DNA of 64,000 nucleotides from Bacteroidota bacterium (GTDB lineage Bacteria; Bacteroidota; Bacteroidia; Chitinophagales; Chitinophagaceae): NCBI GenBank assembly GCA_018267925.1, contig JAFDXO010000121.1, positions 1 to 64,000 of the forward strand, read 5' to 3'. Shown piece by piece: positions 43,610 to 53,451 of this stretch (position 1 is its first letter; each line of letters starts with the position of its first letter). The notes under the pieces were generated by a model. It saw only the letters and a program-made list of their open reading frames with translations, ran no database searches and was not told where the DNA came from. The position numbers and the translations under genes were made by a program.

Positions 43610-43679
43610 TAAAAGTATTCCGTCAATTTCATGATAAATATGACTAACATCACCAATTACCAATTAGTGACGACTGTCA
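43610..43679. promoter_or_regulatory. divergent fas1/crp control region with two Crp/Fnr-like boxes
   Basis: TGACTAACATCA (43641-43652) and TGACGACTGTCA (43668-43679, inside the perfect inverted repeat GTGAC-GACT-GTCAC) share the TGAC/TGATG half-sites of the norC boxes. For the fasciclin gene a -7-like TACTTTTA (minus, 43617-43610) would put the first box near -42. For the crp gene the boxes lie about 75 and 100 bases before its start. This fits activation of fas1 and autoregulation. Confidence 0.5.
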
Positions 43680-43735
43680 CCCATAAATAGAACTAAAGTC
43701 AGTAGAATTCCCTTTTAATGGCTGACATCTGTTGG

Positions 43736-43743
43736 TAGTTTTG
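43736..43743 (+). promoter_or_regulatory. TAnnTTTG promoter core of the Crp/Fnr gene
   Basis: TAGTTTTG, 21 bases before the ATG at 43765. Confidence 0.4.
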
Positions 43744-43764
43744 CGAAAAGCAAAGTGAAAAATT

Positions 43765-44508
43765 ATGAATAGGCAAAAAAGATTTTCTGATGCTGAATAT
43801 GATGCAGTAGAATGTAGTGTATCTCACCAATCTCTTTTTGATTGTCTTACCAAAGATGAAATCAATATGCTGGATGAATTTAAGTCCTGTTTAACCTTTA
43901 AAAAATCTCAACAAATTTTTAATGAAGGAAATTATCCGTTAGGAATATACTGTATTGACCGAGGAAAGGTAAAGCTATCGCATAGTGGTGAAGATGGAAA
44001 GATGCAAATTGTGCGTTTGGCAACTGCGGGAAATATCATTGGATATCGTGCCTTATTTTGTAACGAAAAATATAATGCTAGTGCCATAGCATTAGATGAT
44101 ACCAGTGTGTGTTTTATTCCCAAAGATGTATTTATGAAAGTGTTGTCTTTAAACACACAATTAGCCCAAAACTTCATCCGATTGTTGGCCACAGATTTAA
44201 GAAAGGCAGAAGATCACATGACCGAATTAGCTCAAAGACCCGTGCGGGAAAGGATGGCAAAAGCACTTATTGCGCTAAGAGACCTGTATGGATTAGTGAA
44301 AGATGAAACGACTATCAATGTTGCTTTAAGTAGAGAAGAAATTGCTGATATTGTTGGAACCGCCACTGAAACAACTATCAGGCTGCTTGCTGAATTAAAA
44401 AATGAAGGAATAATTTCCTTCTCTGGCAAAAAAATTAGTATTGAAAATATGGCTGCTCTCGAAAAAATTGCGCATTGTTATCAGCCTTCCTATCAATATA
44501 GCCGATAA
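43765..44508 (+). CDS. Crp/Fnr-family transcriptional regulator
   Basis: A 247-residue regulator: a cyclic-nucleotide-binding-like beta barrel (QQIFNEGNYPLGIYCIDRGK), a dimerisation helix and a C-terminal helix-turn-helix (LSREEIADIVGTATETTIRL then LAELKNEG). The recognition helix TATETTIR has the E-x-x-x-R type contact pattern of Fnr/Dnr proteins. It lacks an N-terminal Fe-S cysteine cluster, so it is closer to Dnr/NnrR-type than to oxygen-sensing Fnr. It sits beside the norCB cluster and is the likely reader of the four boxes described. Confidence 0.88.
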   Translation: MNRQKRFSDAEYDAVECSVSHQSLFDCLTKDEINMLDEFKSCLTFKKSQQIFNEGNYPLGIYCIDRGKVKLSHSGEDGKMQIVRLATAGNIIGYRALFCNEKYNASAIALDDTSVCFIPKDVFMKVLSLNTQLAQNFIRLLATDLRKAEDHMTELAQRPVRERMAKALIALRDLYGLVKDETTINVALSREEIADIVGTATETTIRLLAELKNEGIISFSGKKISIENMAALEKIAHCYQPSYQYSR

Positions 44509-44543
44509 ACAATGCGCAAAAAGCCCGTATAAACGAGCAGTCA

Positions 44544-45092
44544 CTAAGGTTTAGCTACGTTAAAATAGCCTTTTTGAATATTAATGTAATCGCCGCTTTT
44601 GGGAGAGCGTGCCAAGAAATAAAATAGCCCCTTAATGTGCGTATTGTCATTTTCTAAAATTTTCACTTCGCCCAATTGTGCTCCTGTGCTTAGAAAAACA
44701 GAATTGTTATCGCTGAAATTGCTCATGTACGATGCAATATTATCAGTGTTCTGATAGAAAATATATACACTCTTTCCGGGCTGTGTATTTTTGTTTAAAT
44801 AAAAATATACCTGAGATGTATCGCCACCATAGTGCAAACCGGTAAGCATGATATGATCGTTACCAACATTTGCTGATGTTGCTACATCTGCTTTCCATGA
44901 TTGTCCATTCAGGGTCATAGACATGGGGTCATCCCCGCTCCAATCAAAACTTGTATTCATTCCGCCTGTTGGATTTAGCGGATTCACACTGTTAGAACCG
45001 CCATTGGAAGGCGATGCATTATAGTTGCCATTATCGCAACTCATCAAACCAACACCTACCAACAACATAGCAAAAAATAAAGTCCTTTTCAT
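44544..45092 (-). CDS. hypothetical lipoprotein (DUF6252-like)
   Basis: A 182-residue lipoprotein with lipobox VGLMSC, an Asn/Gly/Ser-rich linker, and a beta-rich domain starting MSMTLNGQSWKADVATS. The Y-F-Y-L-N-K and G-Y-F-N segments resemble DUF6252-type lipoproteins common in Bacteroidota. Function unknown. It stands alone between the crp and aspS genes. Confidence 0.7.
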   Translation of the reverse strand: MKRTLFFAMLLVGVGLMSCDNGNYNASPSNGGSNSVNPLNPTGGMNTSFDWSGDDPMSMTLNGQSWKADVATSANVGNDHIMLTGLHYGGDTSQVYFYLNKNTQPGKSVYIFYQNTDNIASYMSNFSDNNSVFLSTGAQLGEVKILENDNTHIKGLFYFLARSPKSGDYINIQKGYFNVAKP

Positions 45093-45198
45093 TTAAAAAA
45101 TTGTCTTTTAGAAAAATGGTTCGCTATTGATATTTTTTTGTTTACTAACGAACAATCGTATAAAGATACCTCACTCAAAAATAATTTCAAAGCAGAGT

Positions 45199-46965
45199 TT
45201 AAGAAATCTTTAAGTGCAGTTCATTCAATTGTTTTTCATCTACCATAGAAGGGGCATCAAGCATCATGTCTCGTCCTGCATTGTTTTTAGGAAATGCTAT
45301 AAAATCGCGAATGCTCTCTTGCCCGCCCAGCAAGGCACACAGCCTGTCAAATCCAAAAGCAATTCCGCCATGAGGTGGTGCGCCATATTCAAAAGCACCC
45401 AAAAGGAAACCGAATTTTTCTTGTGCTTCTATTTTGTCCATTCCCAAAGCTGCAAACATTTGTTCTTGTAATTCACGTTGAAATATACGAATAGAGCCGC
45501 CTCCAATTTCAGTGCCATTCAATACAATATCATAAGCATTGGCTTTTATTTCTCCATAGTTATCTGGATTTGCTAACAAGTCAATTTGATCTGGTTTGGG
45601 TGATGTAAACGGATGGTGGCGAGCTACCCAACGGTTTTCTTCTTCAGCATATTCAAACAAGGGGAAATCAATAACCCAAAGAGGTTTATATACTTTCGGA
45701 TCGCGCAACCCAAGCCGCTCTCCCATCTCAAGTCTAAGTTCGCTCATTGCTTTTCGAGTTCGCTCTTCTCTTCCTGCTAACATCAAAATCAAGTCTCCTT
45801 GTTTTGCAGCACAAAAATCGGCTATTGAACGTAGTTTTGATTCATCAAAAAACTTATCCACGCTGCTTTTCAGAGTTCCATCAACATTGTTTTTCACAAA
45901 TAGTAATCCTGTCATTCCAATTTGTGGACGCTTGACCCATTCTGTTAGTTCATCTGTTTGTTTTCGTGTATAATCTGCTGCTTGCGGTACAACAATGGCT
46001 AAAATGGTTTCTGCCTCATTAGTTACTTTAAATTCCACTCCATGCAAGGCATTACAATGCACTTGTCCTTTAGATTTCAAGTTGCAAAGCTTCATCCCAA
46101 AACGAATATCCGGCTTATCATTTCCGTAATTCCACATGGCATCGTCCCAAGTGATTCTTGGAAAAGCATCGCTAATATCCACACCTTTAATTTCTTTAAA
46201 AACATGTTTAAAAAGCCCTTCAAAGGTGTTTAAAATATCTTCCTGTTCTACAAAGCTCATCTCACAGTCAATCTGAGTAAATTCAGGTTGTCGGTCTGCC
46301 CGAAGGTCTTCATCCCTAAAGCATTTCACGATCTGATAATACCTATCAAAACCACTGACCATCAACAATTGCTTAAAGGTTTGCGGGCTTTGGGGTAAGG
46401 CATAAAATTGACCCTCATTCATACGGGATGGAACTACAAAGTCTCTGGCACCTTCGGGAGTTGATTTTATCAAAAAAGGTGTTTCGATGTCCATGAATCC
46501 TTGTTCATCCAAAAAATTTCGCACAGAACGATTTACCCGATAACGTAGTTGCATATTATGTTGAAGGGAAGGGCGGCGAAGGTCTAAATACCGATACTTC
46601 ATTCGCAACTCATCACCACCATCCGTTTCATCTTCAATGGTAAAGGGTGGTACCGAAGCGGTGTTCATGATAGCAAAATCTTGAACTGCAATCTCAATTT
46701 CTCCAGTAGGAATTTTAGGGTTCTTATTGCTTCTTTCTACAACTTTCCCTTTTACTTGCAACACATATTCTCTGCCTAATGGAAAGTTATCTAACTGTTC
46801 ATTCAAAACCTCGTTAAAAAACAATTGTGTAATTCCATATCGGTCGCGAAGATCAACAAAAGTGATGCTGCCAAATTTGCGAATAGTTTGAACCCAGCCT
46901 GCCAGGGTTACTTCTGTGCCTGCATGTTGCAACCTTAGGTCGCCACAGGTATGTGAACGGAACAT
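45199..46965 (-). CDS. aspS: aspartate--tRNA ligase
   Basis: A 588-residue class II aminoacyl-tRNA synthetase of the bacterial type: N-terminal OB-fold anticodon-binding domain ([20 protein letters not shown]), motif 2 region ([20 protein letters not shown]), a GAD insertion domain (about residues 280-420) and motif 3 ([13 protein letters not shown]). Full length and intact. Essential for charging tRNA-Asp. Confidence 0.97.
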   Translation of the reverse strand: MFRSHTCGDLRLQHAGTEVTLAGWVQTIRKFGSITFVDLRDRYGITQLFFNEVLNEQLDNFPLGREYVLQVKGKVVERSNKNPKIPTGEIEIAVQDFAIMNTASVPPFTIEDETDGGDELRMKYRYLDLRRPSLQHNMQLRYRVNRSVRNFLDEQGFMDIETPFLIKSTPEGARDFVVPSRMNEGQFYALPQSPQTFKQLLMVSGFDRYYQIVKCFRDEDLRADRQPEFTQIDCEMSFVEQEDILNTFEGLFKHVFKEIKGVDISDAFPRITWDDAMWNYGNDKPDIRFGMKLCNLKSKGQVHCNALHGVEFKVTNEAETILAIVVPQAADYTRKQTDELTEWVKRPQIGMTGLLFVKNNVDGTLKSSVDKFFDESKLRSIADFCAAKQGDLILMLAGREERTRKAMSELRLEMGERLGLRDPKVYKPLWVIDFPLFEYAEEENRWVARHHPFTSPKPDQIDLLANPDNYGEIKANAYDIVLNGTEIGGGSIRIFQRELQEQMFAALGMDKIEAQEKFGFLLGAFEYGAPPHGGIAFGFDRLCALLGGQESIRDFIAFPKNNAGRDMMLDAPSMVDEKQLNELHLKIS

Positions 46966-47070
46966 AAAACTTCTTTAGAAAAAAACGCTGCAAGATAATA
47001 CAAAGCACATCAGTAAAACTCGACGTTAGCGAAACAGATACGCTTATCTGATACTTTTTAGTTTGAAATT

Positions 47071-49194
47071 TTATGGTTGTTTGTAAGAAAGCCCCATGTT
47101 AAACAACATAAATGCCCATTTATCCGCCTGCTCTTGAATCATCATAGAAGTAGGCTTTCCTGCTCCATGACCGGCTTTGGTTTCAATTCGTATTAATACT
47201 GGATTCTCACAGCTTTGAGCTGATTGAAGAGCAGCCGCAAACTTAAAAGAATGAGCTGGCACTACCCTATCATCATGATCGCCGGTCATCACCATTGTTG
47301 AAGGATAGCATGTTCCGCTTCGTACATTATGCACCGGTGAATATTTATATAGATATTCAAACATAGCTTTACTATCATCCGCAGTACCATAATCATAAGC
47401 CCAACCTGCACCAGCTGTAAATTTATGATAGCGCAACATGTCTAACACACCCACCGCAGGAAAAGCTACACGAAATAATTCAGGGCGCTGGGTTAGGCAA
47501 GCACCAACCAACAATCCACCGTTGGAACCACCAGAAATAGCTATAAATTCTCTGGAAGTATAGTGTTGTGCAAAAAGATATTCGGCAGCAGCTATAAAAT
47601 CATCAAATACATTTTGCTTTTGCATTTTGATGCCCGAATTATGCCAATTATCGCCAAACTCGCCTCCACCACGGATATTTGCGACTGCATAAACACCCCC
47701 ATTTTCCATAAACACCAAATTGCTGACACTAAAACTGGGGGTGATACTAACACTAAATCCACCATAACCATAAAGCATCAAAGGGTTAGTGCCATTCAAT
47801 TCCAAACCTTTTTTGTAGGTAATAATCATCGGTATTACAGTACCATCGGTTGAAGGATAGAAAACTTGCTTGCTTTCAAATCTTTCAGGATCAAACTTTA
47901 CTGTTGGTTTTTTAAATAGGGCAAATTTTCCGGTAGTCGCATCATACTTGAAAATAGTAGTCGGATAGACATAAGAAGTGAAAGAATAATAGATTTCTTT
48001 GTCGTTTCTTTTGCCGCTAAAACCGCCGGCAGTGCCAATTCCCGGAAGTTTTACTTCTCTTTCTTTCTTGCCATTCAAATCATATTGAACAACTTGTGAA
48101 ACAGCATTCTTTAAGTATTGTGCAAATATTTTTCCAGAACAGGTTGTAATAGTTAATGGAAATTCGGTTTGTCCTATTAAGTCTTTCCATTTTTCAGGTT
48201 TAGGATCGGCAGCATCAACGGTTACTAACTTTCTGTTTGGGGCATTTCTATTTGTGATAATGTAAAGTTTTCCTTTGTCAGAATAAACAACATCTTGTTC
48301 ATAATCAAAGCCGGTAGCAATAGGAATGATGGGAGCTTTACCCATAGTTAGGTTTTGAATATACAGTTCATTGCCGTAAGTAGCATTTGCCGCTGAAATA
48401 ATGAGGAAATTTTGATCTTCTGTTACCGTACCTCCAATATATCGGCGAGGCGTAGTTTCTCCTCCGAATATCAAGTTGTCATCTGCTTGTTTTGTCCCTA
48501 ATTGGTGATAATATAGTTTGTGAATTTGTGTCTTTTCCGACAGTTCGCTGCCTTTGGGTTTATCATAGCTGCTATAATAAAAACCATCGTTCCCCTTCCA
48601 AGACAAACCGCTAAATTTCACGTCGCGCAAAGTGTCATCAATTTGCTTTTTAGAAGTAGTGTTCAGAATAATTACTTTTCTCCAATCACTTCCCCCTTCT
48701 GAAATTTGAATAGCGCATAAAGAGCCATCTTTAGAAAACTCAATTCCGGCAAGGGATGTAGTTCCATCAGTTGAAAACTTATTTGGATCAAGAAAGATCT
48801 CTGGCACGCCACCTGCCTTTTGCCTGTACAAAATTGATTGATTTTGAAGTCCGTTATTTTTATAGAAATAAGTGAAAACTCCTTCTTTAAACGGGGCTGA
48901 ATATTTTTCATAATTCCACAAAGCGGTCAAACGATCTCGAATGGCATTACGAAAAGGAATTCGATTTAAATATTCATTGGTAACATTATTCTCAGTCGAA
49001 ACCCACTCGGCGGTTTCTTTACTTCTGTCGTCTTCAAGCCAACGATAGGGGTCTGCTACTTTGGTGCCAAAAAAGACATCTGTTTGGTCGGATTTTTTAG
49101 TAACCGGATATTTGCCGGTAAAGCCACTTTGGGCTTTCATTTCCACATTTGCCATGAGGGATATTAATGCAGTTGTAAAAAGGATTGACTTCAT
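47071..49194 (-). CDS. prolyl oligopeptidase family serine peptidase (S9A)
   Basis: A 707-residue protein with a signal peptide ending near EMKAQ, an N-terminal seven-bladed propeller (about residues 80-410; start DPYRWLEDDRSKETAEWV) and a C-terminal alpha/beta hydrolase domain with Ser in SGGSNGGLLVG, Asp in GDHDDRVVP and His in KAGHGAGKP. It cleaves short peptides after proline; the signal peptide places it in the periplasm. Confidence 0.92.
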   Translation of the reverse strand: MKSILFTTALISLMANVEMKAQSGFTGKYPVTKKSDQTDVFFGTKVADPYRWLEDDRSKETAEWVSTENNVTNEYLNRIPFRNAIRDRLTALWNYEKYSAPFKEGVFTYFYKNNGLQNQSILYRQKAGGVPEIFLDPNKFSTDGTTSLAGIEFSKDGSLCAIQISEGGSDWRKVIILNTTSKKQIDDTLRDVKFSGLSWKGNDGFYYSSYDKPKGSELSEKTQIHKLYYHQLGTKQADDNLIFGGETTPRRYIGGTVTEDQNFLIISAANATYGNELYIQNLTMGKAPIIPIATGFDYEQDVVYSDKGKLYIITNRNAPNRKLVTVDAADPKPEKWKDLIGQTEFPLTITTCSGKIFAQYLKNAVSQVVQYDLNGKKEREVKLPGIGTAGGFSGKRNDKEIYYSFTSYVYPTTIFKYDATTGKFALFKKPTVKFDPERFESKQVFYPSTDGTVIPMIITYKKGLELNGTNPLMLYGYGGFSVSITPSFSVSNLVFMENGGVYAVANIRGGGEFGDNWHNSGIKMQKQNVFDDFIAAAEYLFAQHYTSREFIAISGGSNGGLLVGACLTQRPELFRVAFPAVGVLDMLRYHKFTAGAGWAYDYGTADDSKAMFEYLYKYSPVHNVRSGTCYPSTMVMTGDHDDRVVPAHSFKFAAALQSAQSCENPVLIRIETKAGHGAGKPTSMMIQEQADKWAFMLFNMGLSYKQP

Positions 49195-49410
49195 GAAAAA
49201 TTAATTTGAAAAAGAATGCTAAAGATACGTACAAGAAAAAACTCAAAGCAAAAAACAACCAATCCTAATAATTGTTTTAGAATGATTTTACGAACGCTGT
49301 CTTATAAAATTTCTGCAAAATTTACAGCTATTATAACAACTTAAAGCTCAAGCAATACAACCACATAAATTTCAGTTCATTTCGTTCATTCAGCCTCTAC
49401 ATTTTATTTG

Positions 49411-49418
49411 TAAATTTG
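49411..49418 (+). promoter_or_regulatory. TAnnTTTG promoter core of the cysteine desulfurase gene
   Basis: TAAATTTG, 24 bases before the ATG at 49443. Confidence 0.4.
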
Positions 49419-49442
49419 CATCCTAATTTTTTTTAAAAATTT

Positions 49443-50573
49443 ATGGAGCGTATTTATTTCGACAACGCCGCAACTACCGCACTCGACCCTCAAGTTCTTC
49501 AAGCTATGATGCCCTATCTAACTGAAAAGTTTGGAAACCCATCATCCATTTATTCTTATGGACGAGAAACCAAAATGGCAATAGAAAGTGCTCGAAAAGT
49601 AGTAGCTAAATTATTGAATTGTACACCAGGTGAAGTGTTTTTCACCTCTGGTGGAACAGAAAGCAGCAATACGGCAATTCTTGCATCAGTACATGATCTT
49701 GGGTGTAAACATATCATCACATCACCTATTGAACATCACGCTACGCTGCATACCGTAGAAAATTTGGCTAAAAAAGAAGACATTCAATTGAGCTATGTAA
49801 AATTGAAAAGTGATGGGCATATTGACTTAGTGGATTTAGAAAATTTGCTTAATGAACATGAAAAATCATTAGTTACCTTAATGCACGCCAACAATGAAAT
49901 TGGCAATCTTTTAAAAATTAAAGCCGTTAGTGACCTCTGTGTGAAATATCAGGCTGTTTTTCATAGTGATATGGTTCAAACTATCGGGCACTACCCTATT
50001 GATTTACAAAGTTTTCATGTTGATTTTGTATCGGCAGCCGGACATAAATTTCATGGACCAAAAGGCGTAGGAATGTTGTATGTGAATAACAACATAAAAA
50101 TCAAGCCTTTGCTACAAGGCGGTTCGCAAGAGCGAAATATGCGTGCCGGAACAGAAAACTTATATGGTATTGTTGGTTTTGCCAAAGCTTTAGAATTAGC
50201 CATGCAACAATATGAATCAGACAGAAAACATATTACCGAACTAAAAAGTTACATGTTTCAACAAATTACTGACAAATTCCCCCAAGCTCAATGCAATGGA
50301 GATGCACAAGGAAGCAGCCTTTATACCGTGTTAAACGTTTCATTTCCCAAAACAGAAAAAAGTGAAATGTTGCTTTTTAGTCTTGATATGGCGGGTATTT
50401 GTGTGAGTGGTGGCAGTGCTTGCAGCAGTGGGGCTAATTCTGTTAGTCATGTCATCAAAGCCATTTACAATGGGGCATCTGAAAACATGGTTCCCATTCG
50501 ATTTTCCTTTTCTAAAAACAACACTAGAAAAGAAGTGGATTATGTGATTGAAAAATTAAAGGAACTGCTGTAA
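49443..50573 (+). CDS. cysteine desulfurase (NifS/IscS family)
   Basis: A 376-residue PLP enzyme: YFDNAATTALDPQV at the N-terminus, TSGGTESSN, the PLP lysine in SAAGHKFHGPKGVG and the catalytic Cys in VSGGSACSSGANS. It transfers sulfur from cysteine for Fe-S clusters or tRNA thiolation. No iscU or other suf genes adjoin it, and the loop SACSSG is of the NifS/IscS group, so its exact acceptor cannot be told. Confidence 0.93.
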   Translation: MERIYFDNAATTALDPQVLQAMMPYLTEKFGNPSSIYSYGRETKMAIESARKVVAKLLNCTPGEVFFTSGGTESSNTAILASVHDLGCKHIITSPIEHHATLHTVENLAKKEDIQLSYVKLKSDGHIDLVDLENLLNEHEKSLVTLMHANNEIGNLLKIKAVSDLCVKYQAVFHSDMVQTIGHYPIDLQSFHVDFVSAAGHKFHGPKGVGMLYVNNNIKIKPLLQGGSQERNMRAGTENLYGIVGFAKALELAMQQYESDRKHITELKSYMFQQITDKFPQAQCNGDAQGSSLYTVLNVSFPKTEKSEMLLFSLDMAGICVSGGSACSSGANSVSHVIKAIYNGASENMVPIRFSFSKNNTRKEVDYVIEKLKELL

Positions 50574-50586
50574 TGATTCTCCCAAA

Positions 50587-51189
50587 TTAGTGCATCCGAT
50601 CACCACGTGGGGCAAGCATTTCTAATACTTTTTCTTCTATGGACAACCATAGTTTCCAAGCTGAGCGCACTTGTTTTTCAGAAAAATATTGCTCGGCAAG
50701 ATCAATAAACAAACGATAGTGTCCCGCTTCAGAAACCATGAATTTGTAATAAAACTTTTTCAATGCTTCTTCGGCTAACCCTTCTGAAAGCAATCTAAAT
50801 CGCTCACAACTTCGTGCTTCTATTAACGCACCAATCATCAACTTGTGCAACAATTTTTCTTCAGCAGGAATTCCTTTGGGTTCATTTTGCAACAAAAGAT
50901 TTACGTAATCATCCTTTCGTTGGCGACCTAAAGAAAAACCTCGTTTTTTCATTTCTGCCCAAACCATTCTAAAATGCCCCCACTCTTCAGTAACAATTGG
51001 CGAAAGCGCATTAACCAATTCGGGCTTGTCCGGATATCGTTGAATCAACGAGATACACTGTGTTGCTGCTTTTTGCTCACAAAAAGCATGATCGGTTAAT
51101 ATTTCCTCTAAAGAGATGGAAGCAAGATCCACCCACCTTGGATCAGTAGGCATTTTCAAGCCCAAAATAGAATTGGTATCTGTACTCAT
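50587..51189 (-). CDS. miaE: tRNA-(ms2io6A)-hydroxylase
   Basis: A 200-residue di-iron protein. Metal ligands are visible in a ferritin-like bundle: EEWGHFRMVW, EARSCERF and SEAGHYRLF. MiaE hydroxylates the isopentenyl group of ms2i6A37 in tRNA. It converges with the cysteine desulfurase gene with 13 bases between stops; both enzymes bear on tRNA modification, though no operon links them. Confidence 0.88.
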   Translation of the reverse strand: MSTDTNSILGLKMPTDPRWVDLASISLEEILTDHAFCEQKAATQCISLIQRYPDKPELVNALSPIVTEEWGHFRMVWAEMKKRGFSLGRQRKDDYVNLLLQNEPKGIPAEEKLLHKLMIGALIEARSCERFRLLSEGLAEEALKKFYYKFMVSEAGHYRLFIDLAEQYFSEKQVRSAWKLWLSIEEKVLEMLAPRGDRMH

Positions 51190-51336
51190 TTAATTCGCAA
51201 GTTAAAAATTCTGAGAATTAAAGATTTCATTGGTAATTGTTACTGTTAAACTCGAAAAATTGTTGCTTATTTTTTTCAAACTCATTTCAATCTATTAGGT
51301 TAGAAGTGATTCTTTTTACTGACTCTTTCAACCTTG

Positions 51337-51344
51337 TATTTTTG
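51337..51344 (+). promoter_or_regulatory. TAnnTTTG promoter core of the SMUG2-like gene
   Basis: TATTTTTG, 7 bases before the ATG at 51352; implies a nearly leaderless message. Confidence 0.4.
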
Positions 51345-51351
51345 CATTGTA

Positions 51352-52044
51352 ATGAAGCAAACAACTTTTGGAGAACGGGTAATTGATTTCAACACAAAGC
51401 TATCTTATAGTGGTCGGCTTCCTACAAATTTTAGCGTGATGAACCCCTATATTGAAAACCCTGAAACAAAAAAGGTGATGACTGCCTTCTATCATAAATA
51501 TTATCACGATTTCCGCGAACGAAAATTTATCATCGGCATCAATCCGAGTAGGCATGGAGCGGGCGTTACGGGCGTTCCTTTTACAGACACTAAACGATTA
51601 GAACAAGCATGTGGAATTGTTATGAAATCTGCTCACACACATGAAGTGTCTTCCGTATTTATGTACGATATGATAGCACAATTTGGTGGTACAGATGAAT
51701 TTTACAGGCAGTATTATATTAATTCTCCATTTCCGCTTGCTATCATTCGACATAATGTTTCCGGACAATGGTTGAACGCTAATTATTATGATGACCCAAC
51801 CTTGTTTGAAATGGTCAAACCATTTATGATTGAATCTTTGAAAAAGCATATTAGTCTTGGCTTAGAAACAGATGTAGTGTATGTATTAGGTCGAAAAAAT
51901 GCACAGTTTTTAGAAAAAATAAATCTAGAACAAAAGCTGTTTGCCCAAATGCAGGTTTTAGAGCATCCAAGATACATCCAGCAATATAAATTTCATGCTC
52001 GACAAGAGTTTATTGATAAATATATCACCGTCTTAACCCAATAG
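51352..52044 (+). CDS. uracil-DNA glycosylase family protein, SMUG2-like (DUF4918)
   Basis: A 230-residue member of the UDG superfamily. The active-site block GINPSRHGAGVTGVPFTD resembles the GMNPGP...TGVPF motif of SMUG enzymes and the C-terminal LEHPRYIQQYK resembles the HPS loop. It would remove damaged uracil derivatives from DNA. It is followed after 2 bases by a DUF488 gene, so the two are co-transcribed. The start at 51352 avoids a 6-residue TTG extension into the promoter. Confidence 0.85.
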   Translation: MKQTTFGERVIDFNTKLSYSGRLPTNFSVMNPYIENPETKKVMTAFYHKYYHDFRERKFIIGINPSRHGAGVTGVPFTDTKRLEQACGIVMKSAHTHEVSSVFMYDMIAQFGGTDEFYRQYYINSPFPLAIIRHNVSGQWLNANYYDDPTLFEMVKPFMIESLKKHISLGLETDVVYVLGRKNAQFLEKINLEQKLFAQMQVLEHPRYIQQYKFHARQEFIDKYITVLTQ

Positions 52045-52046
52045 CT

Positions 52047-52577
52047 ATGAAGCTGAACTCAACGCCTACTATTTATACGATAGGTCATTCGACCCATAGT
52101 CTGGACCTATTCATTGCTATGCTACAATCCTTTACCATAGAGCTTTTAGCCGACATTAGGAGCTTGCCCGGATCTCGAAAATTCCCTCAATTCGATAAAG
52201 AAAACTTAGCTCTTTCTCTACCTCAAGCAGGCATAGAATATGATCACTTAGCAGATCTTGGCGGATTGAGAAAAGCAAAAAAAGACTCTCATAATATGGC
52301 TTGGCACAATGCTTCATTTCGAGGTTATGCAGATTATATGGAGACACCTGAATTTTTACTCGGTATTGAACATTTGGAAAGGCTGGCACGGCAAAAGAAA
52401 ACTGCTATTATGTGCTCAGAAGCTGTTTGGTGGCGTTGTCACCGCTCTATGGTTTCGGACTATTTAAAAAGTAAGGGATGGAATGTACTGCACATTATGA
52501 GCGAAGGAAAATCGCAAGAACATAGTTATACGGAACCGGCTAAAATAATTAACGGCAAACTCTCTTATGCTTCATAA
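52047..52577 (+). CDS. DUF488-family protein
   Basis: A 176-residue protein of the DUF488 family: YTIGHSTHSLDLFIAML, LADIRSLPGSRKFPQF, YDHLADLGGLRK and the Cys block MCSEAVWWRCHRSMVSDYL. The conserved Cys, Arg and His suggest an enzyme or metal site, but the function is unknown. It starts 2 bases after the SMUG2-like gene; a link to DNA or nucleotide damage is an inference from this pairing. Confidence 0.88.
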   Translation: MKLNSTPTIYTIGHSTHSLDLFIAMLQSFTIELLADIRSLPGSRKFPQFDKENLALSLPQAGIEYDHLADLGGLRKAKKDSHNMAWHNASFRGYADYMETPEFLLGIEHLERLARQKKTAIMCSEAVWWRCHRSMVSDYLKSKGWNVLHIMSEGKSQEHSYTEPAKIINGKLSYAS

Positions 52578-52584
52578 GCTCATC

Positions 52585-53349
52585 CTACATTAGGTCTAAC
52601 AATTGAAGGCAACCTTCAGGATAGCGAACCTCCTCTAAATACAATCCATGTCCGGGCACACTAAAATCTGCTTGAGTGCAATCATGTGCATCAACTATGG
52701 ATTGAAATTGGCTGACAGATATTTTTCCTCTTCCAACTTGTAATTGAGTACCTACCAAACCACGCACCATTCCACGTAAAAACCGATTTGCTCGCACTAC
52801 ATAATGAAGTTGATCGTCAACTTGCTCCCAAAAGCTTTCAAAAATTTGGCAAATGAAAGTTTTAGATTGTGTGTTTCTTTTTGAAAAACTCTCAAAATAT
52901 GTCTGGGAGCGGATTATAGCTGCTGTCTGACACAATAAATCTGCTTGGAGCGAATAGGGAAAATAGTAGCCTCGATGCAGATAAAAGGGATTTTTTTGAG
53001 TGTAAATTTTATACCTATAAGAGCGAGAAACGGCATCAAATCGAGCATTCAACATTGTTTCCGAACAACTGAAAATATTTTTTACCGAAACAGCAGGGGG
53101 AAGAATCGCATTGATCTTGTAATGAAAATGAGGATATAAAGTATCTTCCCAATCGAAGTGATAAAAATTACTTAAAGCGTGAACACCTTCATCAGTTCGA
53201 CTAGCACCAAAACTCAAGACCGGCTTTCTAAGCAGTATGGACAATGCCGTATTGATGTAATGTTGAACAGTAGGCAAATTCCCTTGTAATTGAGAGCCAT
53301 GAAATTGTGTACCGTCATACACTACTTCCAAAAAATATCGCTTTAACAT
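52585..53349 (-). CDS. truA: tRNA pseudouridine(38-40) synthase
   Basis: A 254-residue TruA: RYFLEVVYDGTQFHGSQLQG at the N-terminus, the catalytic Asp in GASRTDEGVHAL and the C-terminal NRFLRGMVRGLVGTQLQVG. It isomerises uridines in the anticodon stem of many tRNAs. The ATG at 53349 matches the family start. TATTTTTG (minus, 53363-53356) is the probable promoter core. Confidence 0.93.
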   Translation of the reverse strand: MLKRYFLEVVYDGTQFHGSQLQGNLPTVQHYINTALSILLRKPVLSFGASRTDEGVHALSNFYHFDWEDTLYPHFHYKINAILPPAVSVKNIFSCSETMLNARFDAVSRSYRYKIYTQKNPFYLHRGYYFPYSLQADLLCQTAAIIRSQTYFESFSKRNTQSKTFICQIFESFWEQVDDQLHYVVRANRFLRGMVRGLVGTQLQVGRGKISVSQFQSIVDAHDCTQADFSVPGHGLYLEEVRYPEGCLQLLDLM

Positions 53350-53436
53350 GAGATGCAAAAATAAGTAAGCCATTTGCTGCACCTATCAAAAACTGTAAAA
53401 AAACAAACAGTCTATATGGGACGAGAAAGGTTTCTC

Positions 53437-53444
53437 TATCTTTG
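53437..53444 (+). promoter_or_regulatory. TAnnTTTG promoter core of the arginase gene
   Basis: TATCTTTG, 7 bases before the ATG at 53452; a very short leader. Confidence 0.4.
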
Positions 53445-53451
53445 ACGGTCT

